Shown here piece by piece: positions 1-12,067 of a DNA stretch of 64,000 nucleotides (the stretch's first letter is position 1; the number at the start of each line of letters is the position of its first letter). Both the position numbers and the translations under genes were made by a program. Origin of the DNA: RI-283 sp964487925 (GTDB taxonomy: Bacteria > Pseudomonadota > Gammaproteobacteria > SZUA-140); assembly GCA_964487925.1 (NCBI GenBank), contig CAZASZ010000003.1, positions 1 through 64,000 of the forward strand, given 5' to 3'. Below the pieces are notes generated by a model. The model was not told the origin of the DNA. It was given only the letters and a program-made list of their open reading frames with translations, and made no database searches.

Positions 1-83
1 CAATGGTGAGCGGGAGAAACGTCCGATCCTGTTGCGGTTGCGAGTTGAATCCGCGGGGTAATATTTATCATTTAACGCACTAT

Positions 84-113
84 TTAAACACTTGCTGAGC
101 TATGTGATACAAT
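84..113 (+). promoter_or_regulatory. possible promoter of the PEP-CTERM gene
   Basis: A TACAAT -10 box at 108-113 is preceded by TG at 105-106 (extended -10). A poor -35 match, TTAAAC at 84-89, lies 18 bases upstream. It would start transcription near 120 and give a leader of about 190 bases. The rest of 1-309 holds no gene that I can support. Motif reading only. Confidence 0.35.
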
Positions 114-309
114 AGCCGAGTCAATATAGGGTTGTTGGGGCATTATCTTTTACTTTGTTCGCCTTCCTTCCTATCGTTCGGAATTCGTTTTGGCAGACGG
201 AGCCAGCCGCACCCGCTATATTTGATTTTTCATAGCCCATGGCCATTCACCGCTTTTTGTCCCATCAAAAAACATAAATAGTGAAAAATATTCAGGGGGG
301 GGTTCAGAG

Positions 310-1137
310 ATGAAAATTGGACTGCTGGACGGTGCAGGCGGAAATATTAGGCGACTTATCGTTCTCGTTGCGTTGATTGCCATTTGCTCGATCGGGGCGC
401 CCGTATATGCCACGACGATCAACCAGAGTTTGACGTTCGGATTATCGGACGGCCCGAAACTTGTTGACTCACCATTCGCCGTCGGCGGTACGCTGACCTT
501 CGATAAGTTTGACGGCTCTTTGGGAACGCTGACCGACCTTAGCATTGATTTCACTGGCGCGTTGCAGGCGACGGGTGGCGCCACGGTCGTTAATACCCAT
601 CCCTGTTCCGGCGGCACGGGTGGTGTTCCGGACCCAAGTTGCAGTGACTCGGTTTCGGGATCACTGAACTTGACATTGTTGACGGGGAGCCTGGTTTTAC
701 CCGGTCCGTTGGCGATCCCCGATACACCGTTTTCAGGAACGCCCTCAGGCGGAGATTCATGCACCGCGTCTATTCCAAGCACGAATTGCGCCCTGAGCAC
801 CTCGGGAGGCACGGCTACCACATTTCATTTCTCCGACTATGTCGGCCCAGGCTCAACCACTTTGACGGATACTTTTTTTTTGGTGGGCCCTGGCACATTC
901 GATTTTCTGGTCAATGCGCAGGCCTTGTTCGAAAGCTTTGCGTCTTCCAGCGCAATGGTGACACCCGACAACGGTACCTTAAGTTGGACTGGCAACGCGC
1001 AAGTAAGCTACACATACGACCCGGCGCAAACCGTCGACCCGCTGGCACCACCCGTTCCTGAACCGGGTACGCTCCTTCTGCTGACAATGGGAGTGATCGG
1101 CGCCGGGTACAGGATGCTGGGATCCAAGGGTCATTAA
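310..1137 (+). CDS. PEP-CTERM sorting-signal exported protein
   Basis: This 275-residue protein of unknown function is probably exported and anchored or processed by an exosortase system. A hydrophobic signal segment covers about residues 15-35 and ends near an Ala-Thr site. The body is rich in Gly, Ser, Thr and Asp, with paired cysteines around residues 97-111 and 148-158. The C terminus carries Val-Pro-Glu-Pro-Gly, a hydrophobic helix, then a basic tail, which is the PEP-CTERM signal. The ATG follows a G-rich ribosome site containing eight consecutive G (295-302). No exosortase lies in the window, so the enzyme must be elsewhere. The gene stands alone, convergent with glmS. The sorting class is clear; the function of the body is not recognised. 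Confidence 0.85.
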   Translation: MKIGLLDGAGGNIRRLIVLVALIAICSIGAPVYATTINQSLTFGLSDGPKLVDSPFAVGGTLTFDKFDGSLGTLTDLSIDFTGALQATGGATVVNTHPCSGGTGGVPDPSCSDSVSGSLNLTLLTGSLVLPGPLAIPDTPFSGTPSGGDSCTASIPSTNCALSTSGGTATTFHFSDYVGPGSTTLTDTFFLVGPGTFDFLVNAQALFESFASSSAMVTPDNGTLSWTGNAQVSYTYDPAQTVDPLAPPVPEPGTLLLLTMGVIGAGYRMLGSKGH

Positions 1138-1141
1138 CAAA

Positions 1142-1165
1142 AATAATTTTCGCACGAAATAATAA
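1142..1165. terminator. weak bidirectional stem-loop between the PEP-CTERM gene and glmS
   Basis: An imperfect inverted repeat (AATAATTTTCG / CGAAATAATAA around a CA centre) sits in the 46-base gap between two convergent genes. On the minus strand it is followed by a T-rich run. The stem is AT-rich and short, so termination is only a suggestion. Confidence 0.35.
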
Positions 1166-1183
1166 GGCTTTAGTATCTTGCGA

Positions 1184-3016
1184 CTACTCCACTGTGACAC
1201 TCTTGGCGAGATTTCTTGGCTGATCAACATCAGTGCCTTTCAGAATCGCGGCGTGATAGGCTAAGAGTTGCAGGGGGATCGTGTAGACGATTGGGGCGAT
1301 AATATCGCTGACCTGGGGGACGGAAATAACCTGCACATCGTCGCTGGAGCCCACATCGGCCTCGGCGTCGGCAAAGACAATAAGTTTGCCGCCACGGGCA
1401 CGGACCTCATGGAGGTTGGACTTGAGCTTCTCAAGCAGCTCGTTGTTCGGGGCCACGGCGATGACAGGCATCTCGGAATCGACGAGCGCTAGCGGACCAT
1501 GCTTGAGTTCGCCAGCCGGATAGGCCTCGGCATGGATGTAGGAGATCTCCTTGAGCTTGAGCGCCCCTTCCATGGCAACTGGATACTGGGAACCCCGACC
1601 CAGAAACAGGGCATGGTGCTTATCTGCAAACTGTTCAGAGAGTTTTTTGATGATGCCATTCAATTTCAGGGTACTCTCGATCGCTGCCGGCAACCCTGCC
1701 AAGTCCCGAACGATAGCGGCCTCGTCGTCCTCGGTAATGCCGTGACGGCGACCGAGAACGACCGCCAGCAACAACAAGGCGACGAGCTGGGTCGTAAAGG
1801 CCTTGGTTGAGGCGACACCGATTTCGGGACCGGCGTGGGTCATCGATACAATATCCGAAGCCCGCACAAGCGAGCTCTCAGGGACATTACAGATGGTCAC
1901 GGAAAACCCCATGCCAAGGCGTTGAGTCTCTTTGAGCGCTGCCAGGGTGTCAGCGGTCTCGCCGGACTGGGAGATCGTAACGATCAATGTACCCGGTAGA
2001 TTTACGGACTTGCGGTAGCGAAACTCGCTGGCAACCTCGACCGTACAGGGGACACCCGCCAGGCCTTCGAACCAGTAACGGGCCGTGAGCCCCGCGTGGT
2101 AACTCGTACCACAGGCGATGATGACTACGCGCTCGACCTTATCGAAGATATCGGACACCCTGTAGCCGAAGGCCGACTCCAGTATCCGGCCATTGTGGAT
2201 GCGTCCTTCTAGCGTTTCGGCTATCGCGCTGGGCTGTTCAAAGATCTCCTTGAGCATGTAGTGGCGATATCCGCCCCGATCGGTGACGTCGCCCGCGAGG
2301 ACGCTGGTCTGTATGGGCCGCTCGACAAGACTCGCTTCGCTATCGAAGATCCGAATCCCCGCACGCGTGAGTTCGGCCGTATCACCATCCTCGAGGAAAA
2401 TGAATTGCTGCGTAACGGGGATCAGCGCCATGACATCAGAGGCGATGAAATATTCGCCGACGCCTACACCAATTAGCAGCGGACTACCCCGGCGGGCCGC
2501 TACCATACAGTCCAGCTCACCCTTACAGATCACGCCCAGGGCGTAGGCGCCGTCAAGCGCTGCGACCGCCTGCTGAACGGCCCCCAGAAGCCCGGCGCCC
2601 TGTTCACAGAAATCCTCTACGAGATGGGCAACGACCTCGCTGTCGGTCTCGGACGTAAATTCGTAGCCTTGCGCTACCAGCCCTTGGCGCAGCGTCTCGT
2701 GGTTCTCGATGATACCGTTATGGACGACAGCGACACTGTTCCGACTGATATGCGGATGGGCATTGCCTTCGGTGGGCTCACCGTGGGTCGCCCATCGGGT
2801 ATGAGCGATGCCGATATGACCTTCAAGCGGCGCATCATCGATGCAAGCAGCCAGGCTGACGATCTTGCCAGCCGCTCGCCGCCGCTCCAGTTCTCCGGCC
2901 CTGGAAATGACCGACACACCGGCGGAGTCATACCCTCGATACTCGAGCCTGCGCAGACCTTCGACCAGGATCGGCACCACATCACGTTGAGCGATCGCAC
3001 CTACAATGCCGCACAT
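1184..3016 (-). CDS. glmS: glutamine--fructose-6-phosphate aminotransferase (isomerizing)
   Basis: GlmS converts fructose-6-phosphate and glutamine to glucosamine-6-phosphate, the first committed step to UDP-GlcNAc for peptidoglycan and LPS, in the cytoplasm. The 610-residue length is the family norm. The N terminus is Met-Cys-Gly-Ile-Val-Gly, placing the catalytic Cys first after Met removal. Two SIS sugar-isomerase domains fill the C-terminal half (Ser-Gln-Ser-Gly-Glu-Thr near 350), and the protein ends Ala-Lys-Ser-Val-Thr-Val-Glu as GlmS does. The ATG follows a GGAG site. It lies 36 bases downstream of glmU and is probably co-transcribed with it. No glmS ribozyme is expected in this lineage and none was noticed. 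Confidence 0.97.
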   Translation of the reverse strand: MCGIVGAIAQRDVVPILVEGLRRLEYRGYDSAGVSVISRAGELERRRAAGKIVSLAACIDDAPLEGHIGIAHTRWATHGEPTEGNAHPHISRNSVAVVHNGIIENHETLRQGLVAQGYEFTSETDSEVVAHLVEDFCEQGAGLLGAVQQAVAALDGAYALGVICKGELDCMVAARRGSPLLIGVGVGEYFIASDVMALIPVTQQFIFLEDGDTAELTRAGIRIFDSEASLVERPIQTSVLAGDVTDRGGYRHYMLKEIFEQPSAIAETLEGRIHNGRILESAFGYRVSDIFDKVERVVIIACGTSYHAGLTARYWFEGLAGVPCTVEVASEFRYRKSVNLPGTLIVTISQSGETADTLAALKETQRLGMGFSVTICNVPESSLVRASDIVSMTHAGPEIGVASTKAFTTQLVALLLLAVVLGRRHGITEDDEAAIVRDLAGLPAAIESTLKLNGIIKKLSEQFADKHHALFLGRGSQYPVAMEGALKLKEISYIHAEAYPAGELKHGPLALVDSEMPVIAVAPNNELLEKLKSNLHEVRARGGKLIVFADAEADVGSSDDVQVISVPQVSDIIAPIVYTIPLQLLAYHAAILKGTDVDQPRNLAKSVTVE

Positions 3017-3052
3017 GTTATTGACTCCAATTCAAAAAGTTAGGCGATATCT

Positions 3053-4420
3053 TCATTGCTTCTTTTTTCTAGGACGCTGCCACCCTGATCGAGTCTTCTG
3101 AGGCACACGACTCAGAGTTAACTCATACTCAGGAGCGTCCCGGGTGATCGTCGAACCAGCGCCAATGGTTGAACCGTCGCCAAGCTTTACGGGCGCAACG
3201 AGCTGGGTATCTGAACCGATGAAAACATCGTTGCCGATCGTCGTCCGAAACTTATTAGCGCCATCATAGTTGCAGGTGATCGTACCAGCACCAACGTTGA
3301 CTTTGCTCCCCATATCCGTATCGCCGATATAGCTCAGGTGATTTACCTTGGAGCCCAGACCTATATTAGATTTCTTTATCTCGACGAAATTGCCGACGTG
3401 GACTTCTGCCGCAAGCCGGGTCTCCGGTCGGATACGCGCATAGGGACCCAAGCGGGCCGAGCGCCCAATCTCTGCATCCTCTATGACCGTATGCGACTGA
3501 ATGATGACGTCGTCCTCGATCACGGCATTACGGATACGACAAAAGGGGCCGATGCGACAACCTCGTCCGATGCGTACCTTGCCCTCCAGGATTACGTCGA
3601 CATCTATCTCGCAGTCCTCGCCAATCGAAACATCGCCACGAATATCGAGGCGGGCCGGATCACGCAAGGTGACGCCGGAGGTCATAAGGCTGCCGGCCAT
3701 ACGCTGTTGATAGAAACGCTCAATCTGGGACAGTTGAATACGGTCGTTGACGCCCATGACCTCCATAGACTCATCGACGATGACCGGGTTCACTTGAGTT
3801 CCATCGGAGACCGCCATGGCGATGATATCGGTCAGGTAGTATTCCTTCTGATCGTTGTTATTGCTCAGTGCGTCGAGCCAGCCCGACAAATTACGATGGG
3901 GCAAGATCATGATCCCCGAGTTAATTTCATTGATAGCTCGTTGTGCAGGTGAGGCATCACGGTGTTCGACGATCGCCGTAACGTTATCCGATTCGTCACG
4001 CAGGATACGGCCATAACCATCGGGGACATCGAGCAAGGCGGTCAACATCGCGACCGATTGATGTTCTCCCTTTTCAAGCAGGCGACAAATGGTTTCCGTC
4101 GTTAACAGCGGCACGTCGCCGTAGAGCACCAGAACCCTGTCCGGGTTATCTAGGTGAGGGAGCGCCTGCTGCACGGCATGCCCAGTACCCAGGCGTTCTC
4201 GCTGCTCGACCCAATTGACCGAAAGCTGCGACAAGCGCTCTCTGACGACATCTCCGCCGTGGCCAAAAACGACATGAATCCGCTTGGGTGAAAAAGTTTC
4301 CGCAGTATGGACGACGTGTTCCAGCAGGCTCCGTCCACCGATCTCGTGAAGGACCTTGGGAAGACTCGACCGCATCCGCTTTCCCGCGCCCGCAGCAAGT
4401 ATCACAACCTCAAGAGACAT
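3053..4420 (-). CDS. glmU: bifunctional UDP-GlcNAc pyrophosphorylase / glucosamine-1-phosphate N-acetyltransferase
   Basis: GlmU acetylates glucosamine-1-phosphate and then couples it to UTP, giving UDP-GlcNAc. From the ATG at 4420 it has 455 residues. The N-terminal nucleotidyltransferase domain opens with the motif LAAGAGKRM at residues 8-16. The C-terminal part is a left-handed beta-helix of hexapeptide repeats, with the acetyltransferase signature (NHLSYIGD, then [11 protein letters not shown]) near residues 360-385. I chose 4420 because a GGAGG site precedes it; a start nine codons upstream would run into the terminator at 4443-4469. There is almost no room for a promoter between that terminator and the gene. 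Confidence 0.96.
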   Translation of the reverse strand: MSLEVVILAAGAGKRMRSSLPKVLHEIGGRSLLEHVVHTAETFSPKRIHVVFGHGGDVVRERLSQLSVNWVEQRERLGTGHAVQQALPHLDNPDRVLVLYGDVPLLTTETICRLLEKGEHQSVAMLTALLDVPDGYGRILRDESDNVTAIVEHRDASPAQRAINEINSGIMILPHRNLSGWLDALSNNNDQKEYYLTDIIAMAVSDGTQVNPVIVDESMEVMGVNDRIQLSQIERFYQQRMAGSLMTSGVTLRDPARLDIRGDVSIGEDCEIDVDVILEGKVRIGRGCRIGPFCRIRNAVIEDDVIIQSHTVIEDAEIGRSARLGPYARIRPETRLAAEVHVGNFVEIKKSNIGLGSKVNHLSYIGDTDMGSKVNVGAGTITCNYDGANKFRTTIGNDVFIGSDTQLVAPVKLGDGSTIGAGSTITRDAPEYELTLSRVPQKTRSGWQRPRKKKQ

Positions 4421-4433
4421 CAATCCACTCCTC

Positions 4434-4469
4434 CATAAAACAATCAAGGCCGCTAAAAGCGGCCTTGAT
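4434..4469 (-). terminator. intrinsic terminator of the atp operon, upstream of glmU
   Basis: A perfect 12-base-pair stem (ATCAAGGCCGCT at 4443-4454, AGCGGCCTTGAT at 4458-4469) has a three-base loop. Read on the minus strand it is followed by TTGTTTTAT, a typical intrinsic terminator. It closes the atp operon after atpC, yet ends about ten bases before the glmU ribosome site. Confidence 0.85.
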
Positions 4470-4503
4470 CATACATTCACGAATTGGAACACGCCGACTA
4501 TTG

Positions 4504-4932
4504 TTAGTGCTGAGCGTTTTCCCGTATACGCTTGATAGCCTTGAGCTGAGCAACGGCCTCAGCGAGTTCAGACTCCGCAAGCGCGAAATCAAACTCAGAG
4601 CTCTTATCCTTGAGCTTCTCTTCGGCACGCTCCTTGGCGGCCACAGCCGCAGCCTCATCAAGGTCCTTAGCGCGTATCGCAGTGTCGGCCAAGACCGTCA
4701 CCACATGCGGTTGAACTTCGAGCAGGCCCCCGGAGATATAGTAAAACTCCTGACCGGCATCACCCGTTTTATCGACCCTGACCTCGCCAGGCTTGAGACG
4801 CGTCAGAAGCGGCGCGTGACGTGGCAGAATACCGAGTTCACCCATGGTGCCCGGTACCACGATCATTTCCACCGTGCCCGAAAAGATCTCTTTTTCAGCG
4901 CTGACGATATCCACATGCATTGTCATGCCCAT
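4504..4932 (-). CDS. atpC: F1Fo ATP synthase epsilon subunit
   Basis: Epsilon is part of the F1 central stalk and inhibits ATP hydrolysis. The 142-residue protein has an N-terminal beta-sandwich ([15 protein letters not shown], then [18 protein letters not shown]) and a C-terminal helical hairpin rich in Ala, Glu and Lys. There are three in-frame ATG codons (4932, 4926, 4920); the first has a GGAG site about ten bases upstream and is preferred. It is the last gene of the atp operon, 21 bases after atpD, and is followed by a strong terminator. Confidence 0.95.
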   Translation of the reverse strand: MGMTMHVDIVSAEKEIFSGTVEMIVVPGTMGELGILPRHAPLLTRLKPGEVRVDKTGDAGQEFYYISGGLLEVQPHVVTVLADTAIRAKDLDEAAAVAAKERAEEKLKDKSSEFDFALAESELAEAVAQLKAIKRIRENAQH

Positions 4933-4953
4933 TCGACTAACTCCGGAAAGATC

Positions 4954-6345
<1,392 letters not shown>

Positions 6346-6412
6346 TTAATCTAAAATTCTTTAGTATCCAAGCAAACGCATCACGGTGCGGTATGCCCTG
6401 TTGACCTCATTA

Positions 6413-7273
6413 TCAAACGGCTGCCGCGCCACCCACGATCTCGGAAATCTCCTGGGTAATCGCTGCCTGACGGGCCTTGTTGTAGACCAGTTGCAACTCC
6501 CCGATCATGTCCCCGGCGTTGTCCGAGGCAGCCTTCATGGCGACCATCCGGGCGGCCTGCTCGCAGGCGGCATTCTCAACAACGCCCTGATATACAAGCG
6601 ACTCGATATAACGCACCAGCAGCTCATCGATGACCTCTTTAGCCTCAGGCTCATAGAGATAGTCCCATTGATGATTGAGCTCATCGTCCTCAGCGGGAGG
6701 AATGGGTAACAACTGAATCACCGACGGACTCTGGGTCATGGTATTCACAAACCCGTTGTAGCAAAGATAAAGCCGGTCGATCTCACCAGCGTCGAAGGCA
6801 TCCAGCATGACCTTGATCGCACCAGTCAAGTCCTCCAGCCTCGGGGCATCCCCCATATGCGAGACATGGGCCTTGACGGCGCCGCCAAGCCGGGCGAAGA
6901 AGCCGTAGGCCTTACTCCCTACCGTGGACAGATCGACATCGACACCGGAATCTTTCTGGCGCTTCATTTCACCGACGATCTTACGGAACAGGTTGCTGTT
7001 CAAACCACCGCAAAGACCGCGATCGGACGAAATGATGATATAACCGGCCCGCTTTTCCTCTCGATCATCAAGGTAAGTGTGGCGGTATTCGGGATGCGCC
7101 ATGGCCAGGTGGCTAACCACCTGGCGCATCTTGACCGCATAAGGCCGGGTGCCGTTCATCCGGTCCTGCGCCTTGCGCATCTTGCTCGCCGCGACCATTT
7201 CCATGGCCCGCGTGATCTTCTGGGTGTTCTTGATACTATTGATCTGAACACGTATCTCTTTGCCTACAGCCAT
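6413..7273 (-). CDS. atpG: F1Fo ATP synthase gamma subunit
   Basis: Gamma is the rotating shaft that couples the c-ring to the alpha3beta3 head. The 286 residues start [32 protein letters not shown], a conserved N-terminal helix written here only as a landmark over residues 1-32. It ends with the conserved C-terminal helix [22 protein letters not shown]. The gene sits 15 bases downstream of atpA and 79 bases upstream of atpD. Confidence 0.97.
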   Translation of the reverse strand: MAVGKEIRVQINSIKNTQKITRAMEMVAASKMRKAQDRMNGTRPYAVKMRQVVSHLAMAHPEYRHTYLDDREEKRAGYIIISSDRGLCGGLNSNLFRKIVGEMKRQKDSGVDVDLSTVGSKAYGFFARLGGAVKAHVSHMGDAPRLEDLTGAIKVMLDAFDAGEIDRLYLCYNGFVNTMTQSPSVIQLLPIPPAEDDELNHQWDYLYEPEAKEVIDELLVRYIESLVYQGVVENAACEQAARMVAMKAASDNAGDMIGELQLVYNKARQAAITQEISEIVGGAAAV

Positions 7274-7288
7274 GGCTGACTCCCTCTA

Positions 7289-8830
7289 CTACCAGACGCT
7301 GTTCGACTTGAAGGCCTCAATCGCGGACTTCATGCCAGAGGTGATTTCTTCGTTCAGGTCACCGGTCGAGTTGATCTTGTCCATCAAGGCCTTGTGCTGG
7401 CTGTTCATATTGCTATGCAGCGCGTCCTCGAAGTCACCAATCTTGTTGAGTTCAACGTCATCCAGATAGCCGCTGTTGGCGGCGAACAGAGAAACGGCCT
7501 GCTCGGCGATGCTGAGCGGCTGATACTGTTTCTGCTTCATGAGTTCGGTCACGCGCTGACCACGCTCAAGCTGCTTCCGAGTGGCCTCATCAAGGTCGGA
7601 GGCGAACTGGGCGAAGGCCGCCAGCTCACGATACTGGGCCAAATCCAAACGCACACCGCCACCGAATTTCTTGACGATCTTGGTCTGGGCGGCGCCACCG
7701 ACTCGGGACACTGACAGACCGGCATTGATGGCCGGGCGGATGCCGGAGTTGAAAAGATCGGTCTCAAGGAAGATCTGACCGTCGGTGATCGAGATCACGT
7801 TGGTCGGAACGAATGCGGACACGTCACCGGCCTGTGTCTCGATGATCGGCAGCGCCGTCAGCGATCCGGACTTGCCTTTGACTTCGCCGTTGGTGAATTT
7901 CTCGACGTAGTCCGCATTAACCCGAGATGCACGTTCAAGCAGACGTGAATGCAGATAGAAGACGTCACCAGGATAGGCCTCGCGACCCGGCGGACGACGC
8001 AACAGCAGGGACACCTGACGATAGGCCCAGGCCTGCTTGGTCAGATCATCGTATACGATCAGGGCGTCTTCACCGCGATCGCGGAAGTACTCGCCCATGG
8101 TGCAGCCCGCGTAGGGAGCGATAAACTGCATGGAGGCCGGCATCGAGGCACTGGCGGCGACGATGATGGTGTGATCCATCGCACCGTGTTCTTCGAGCTT
8201 GCGCACGACGGCAGCGATGGAAGAGGCCTTCTGGCCGACGGCGACGTAGATACACTTAACGCCGGTACCCTTCTGATTGATGATGGCATCAATGGCGACG
8301 GCCGTCTTACCTGTCTGGCGGTCACCGATGATAAGCTCACGCTGGCCACGACCGATAGGCACCATGGCGTCGATGGCCTTGATACCGGTCTGGACCGGCT
8401 GGTCAACCGACTGCCTTTCGATAACGCCCGGCGCGATTCTCTCGATAGGAGAGCTCAGTTTGGCCTCGTTCGGCCCCTTGCCGTCGATGGCGTTGCCGAG
8501 TGAGTCGACGACACGGCCCAGCAACTCGGGGCCAATCGGGACCTCAAGGATACGTCCCGTACAGCGAACTGTGTCGCCCTCGGAGATCTTCTCGTAAGGA
8601 CCCAGAACCACGGCGCCCACGGAATCACGTTCCAGGTTCAGGGCCATGCCATAGGTGTCGCCAGGAAACTCGAGCATCTCGCCCTGCATGACGTCGGCCA
8701 GGCCGTGGATACGCACGATACCGTCGGTCACACTGACAACCGTGCCTTCCGTACGCGCCTCGCTGACCTTCTCGAACCCTTCGATCCGTTGGCGGATCAG
8801 GTCGCTGATTTCTGCTGCGTTCAACTGCAT
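7289..8830 (-). CDS. atpA: F1Fo ATP synthase alpha subunit
   Basis: Alpha carries the non-catalytic nucleotide sites of F1. From the ATG at 8830 it has 513 residues and begins [16 protein letters not shown]. The P-loop GDRQTGKT falls at residues 169-176, and the family signature [17 protein letters not shown] is near residue 365. A longer reading frame begins at 8845, but the GAGGGGA site directly before 8830 and family length favour the shorter start. It follows atpH by 24 bases. Confidence 0.98.
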   Translation of the reverse strand: MQLNAAEISDLIRQRIEGFEKVSEARTEGTVVSVTDGIVRIHGLADVMQGEMLEFPGDTYGMALNLERDSVGAVVLGPYEKISEGDTVRCTGRILEVPIGPELLGRVVDSLGNAIDGKGPNEAKLSSPIERIAPGVIERQSVDQPVQTGIKAIDAMVPIGRGQRELIIGDRQTGKTAVAIDAIINQKGTGVKCIYVAVGQKASSIAAVVRKLEEHGAMDHTIIVAASASMPASMQFIAPYAGCTMGEYFRDRGEDALIVYDDLTKQAWAYRQVSLLLRRPPGREAYPGDVFYLHSRLLERASRVNADYVEKFTNGEVKGKSGSLTALPIIETQAGDVSAFVPTNVISITDGQIFLETDLFNSGIRPAINAGLSVSRVGGAAQTKIVKKFGGGVRLDLAQYRELAAFAQFASDLDEATRKQLERGQRVTELMKQKQYQPLSIAEQAVSLFAANSGYLDDVELNKIGDFEDALHSNMNSQHKALMDKINSTGDLNEEITSGMKSAIEAFKSNSVW

Positions 8831-8854
8831 TGCACTTCCCCTCAAATGTTAAAT

Positions 8855-9391
8855 CTAGCGGGACAACGTACTGCCAAGCCTTTGCATCTGCTTGACCACG
8901 CTTCCATCAATAACCAAATCACCGGCGCGAATGACGGCGCCGCCAACCAATGTCTTGTCGGTCGATGCGACGAGCTTGACCTCTCTGCCCAAACGTTTCT
9001 TCATGGCCGCGGCAATGCCTTCCTTCTGCTTGGCATTCAGAGCAAAAGCGGAGACGACATCAACCTGGATGGTCTTTTCGGACTCGGCGCGGTAGATCTC
9101 GTAGAGCTGAGCGATTTCCGGCAACACGGAGACGCGGCCATTTTCGATCAAGAGAGCGAGCAAGGACTTGGCCTCGTCATCTGCAAGTTCGCCGCAGATA
9201 TTGCTGATCATGTCCTTGAGCTTACCCTTATCGGTACCTGGGTCCCCTGCCAGCGCCTTAACGCCGTCGTCACTTGCAATCACGGCAAGCACAGCGAGCG
9301 CGTCAGACCACTTCGCCAGCTCCTTCTTACTCTCCGCCAGTGAAAAGATGGCCTGAGCATAGGGCCTGGCGATCGTATTCAACTCTGCCAT
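8855..9391 (-). CDS. atpH: F1Fo ATP synthase delta subunit
   Basis: Delta (OSCP) joins the peripheral stalk to the top of F1. The 178-residue protein begins MAELNTIARPYAQAIFSLA, the typical N-terminal helix. It ends with the usual C-terminal region (GGAVIRAGDLVIDGSVVKQL-like, then LGSTLSR). A GAGG ribosome site precedes the ATG. It lies between atpF and atpA as in other gammaproteobacteria. Confidence 0.96.
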   Translation of the reverse strand: MAELNTIARPYAQAIFSLAESKKELAKWSDALAVLAVIASDDGVKALAGDPGTDKGKLKDMISNICGELADDEAKSLLALLIENGRVSVLPEIAQLYEIYRAESEKTIQVDVVSAFALNAKQKEGIAAAMKKRLGREVKLVASTDKTLVGGAVIRAGDLVIDGSVVKQMQRLGSTLSR

Positions 9392-9407
9392 TTCTTATGC
9401 CTCTTGT

Positions 9408-9878
9408 TCAGATCTGCGAAACCAGATCCTTGAGGACCTGATCGTGGGCTTGGCGATCGACCTCGCGACCCAAGATCTTCTCGGCGCCGGAGATCGCGAT
9501 ATCCGCCACTTGGGCTCGCAGATCCTCTTTGGCGCGATTGAACTCCTGCGTCACCTCGGCACGGGCTGCAGTCAACAGTCGCTCGCCCTCGACCTGGGCA
9601 TTCGCTTTGGCCTCATCGACGATTTCACTGGCGCGTTTTTCGGACTGCGCAATGATCTCTGCCGCCTTGCCTTTGGCCTCATGCAAAAACTCCTTAGCCT
9701 TCTTTTCAGAAAGTTCAAGGTCATGCTTACCCTTGTCAGCTGCAGCCAGGCCATCGGCAATACGTTTCTGGCGGTCCGCAAGCAGTGCGTTCAGCGGCCC
9801 CCAAAGAACTTTATTGACAAACCAGATCAGCAGGACGAAGGCCGCCATTTGCGCGATCAGCGTCACGGTAATATTCAT
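9408..9878 (-). CDS. atpF: F1Fo ATP synthase b subunit
   Basis: Subunit b dimerises into the peripheral stator stalk. It has 156 residues. One N-terminal membrane helix (about residues 5-26, MNITVTLIAQMAAFVLLIWF) is followed by a long charged helix rich in Ala, Lys and Glu, as expected for the coiled stalk. The C-terminal part (IAISGAEKILGREVD) contacts delta. It follows atpE by 51 bases. Confidence 0.96.
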   Translation of the reverse strand: MNITVTLIAQMAAFVLLIWFVNKVLWGPLNALLADRQKRIADGLAAADKGKHDLELSEKKAKEFLHEAKGKAAEIIAQSEKRASEIVDEAKANAQVEGERLLTAARAEVTQEFNRAKEDLRAQVADIAISGAEKILGREVDRQAHDQVLKDLVSQI

Positions 9879-9929
9879 CTTACTCTACCCCTCATATAAC
9901 TGGATGCGATCAGGTCGCGGGAACCCGGA

Positions 9930-11329
<1,400 letters not shown>

Positions 11330-11429
11330 TTAATTCTTACATGAGGACTCAACGCCCCAAAACACTTGGGCAACCCAACAGCTACTGAATTCGTATAGCC
11401 TCGGAAACCACCAGCTCACCAATATCTCA

Positions 11430-11813
11430 TCAGGCAGCGCGCCCTCGTTGCCCGCCCCTGGCCAGAAACGGGAATGCAAGTTGCGCAATCACGAATCCCA
11501 CGAGTACCGCCAGCGGGTCCAGCCTAAGAATCCCCATCCCCACGGCCAACCCAACTAGCACCAGCACGAAACGCGCCACAGCGCCGCCGTACAGGTACCA
11601 AGCGCCTGACGCAGTGTTATCCGCCATGCGGGCAACCCCGCCGCCAAGCAAATACGCTGAAACGATGCAGATCCCGGATCCATAAAGTGCAGACCAAGCC
11701 TGCCACTGCCCGGAATAGAAGAAGAAAAAACCAGCGCACACCAGGCCAACGCTAAGCTGAATAAACAACAGCCGTTGCCTTTGTGACGTGACGCTGCGAG
11801 CCGCAACTCCCAC
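11430..11813 (-). CDS. atpI: ATP synthase subunit I (AtpI family)
   Basis: AtpI helps assemble the c-ring and has been proposed to act in magnesium uptake. The 127-residue protein begins at GTG, one base after the atpZ-like stop codon. It shows four hydrophobic segments (about residues 16-34, 39-57, 70-92 and 97-115) with a basic tail, the pattern of the ATP synthase I chain family. It lies ahead of atpB in the usual place. Family assignment rests on hydrophobic pattern and context. Confidence 0.8.
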   Translation of the reverse strand: MGVAARSVTSQRQRLLFIQLSVGLVCAGFFFFYSGQWQAWSALYGSGICIVSAYLLGGGVARMADNTASGAWYLYGGAVARFVLVLVGLAVGMGILRLDPLAVLVGFVIAQLAFPFLARGGQRGRAA

Positions 11814-11814
11814 G

Positions 11815-12015
11815 TTAACTAGCTCTGCTCAACAACCGGTACACCTTCAAAAAACCGCCTATCATTCCGAGGCAGCCGAATATTAGCATAAAGAACGGGC
11901 GCGTATCCAGCCATTCATCGGTCAAATATCCGAGCAAGAAGCCGGAGATCACCATTGAGGTCAGCATGGAGCCGACGCCGACAAGGACCAAGCCCTCTGC
12001 ACGCAATTTAGTCAA
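11815..12015 (-). CDS. AtpZ-like small F0F1-ATPase-associated membrane protein
   Basis: This 66-residue protein has two membrane helices (about residues 9-29 and 40-58) joined by LTDEWLDTRPFF. That pattern matches the AtpZ / ATPase gene 1 family, which in alkaliphilic Bacillus pairs with AtpI in divalent-cation supply to ATP synthase. Here it directly precedes atpI with one base between, so the two are probably translationally coupled. The start is the ATG at 12015. Confidence 0.75.
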   Translation of the reverse strand: MTKLRAEGLVLVGVGSMLTSMVISGFLLGYLTDEWLDTRPFFMLIFGCLGMIGGFLKVYRLLSRAS

Positions 12016-12031
12016 GGTGGCACCCTGTCGG

Positions 12032-12067
12032 AATAACCGCAGGAAACAGGTCCATTCCGCGGTTATT
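12032..12067. terminator. stem-loop between parB and the atp operon
   Basis: A perfect nine-base-pair inverted repeat (AATAACCGC at 12032-12040, GCGGTTATT at 12059-12067) has an 18-base loop and includes the parB stop codon. No T-run follows on the minus strand. It may be an attenuator or an RNA-processing site rather than a full terminator. Confidence 0.4.
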
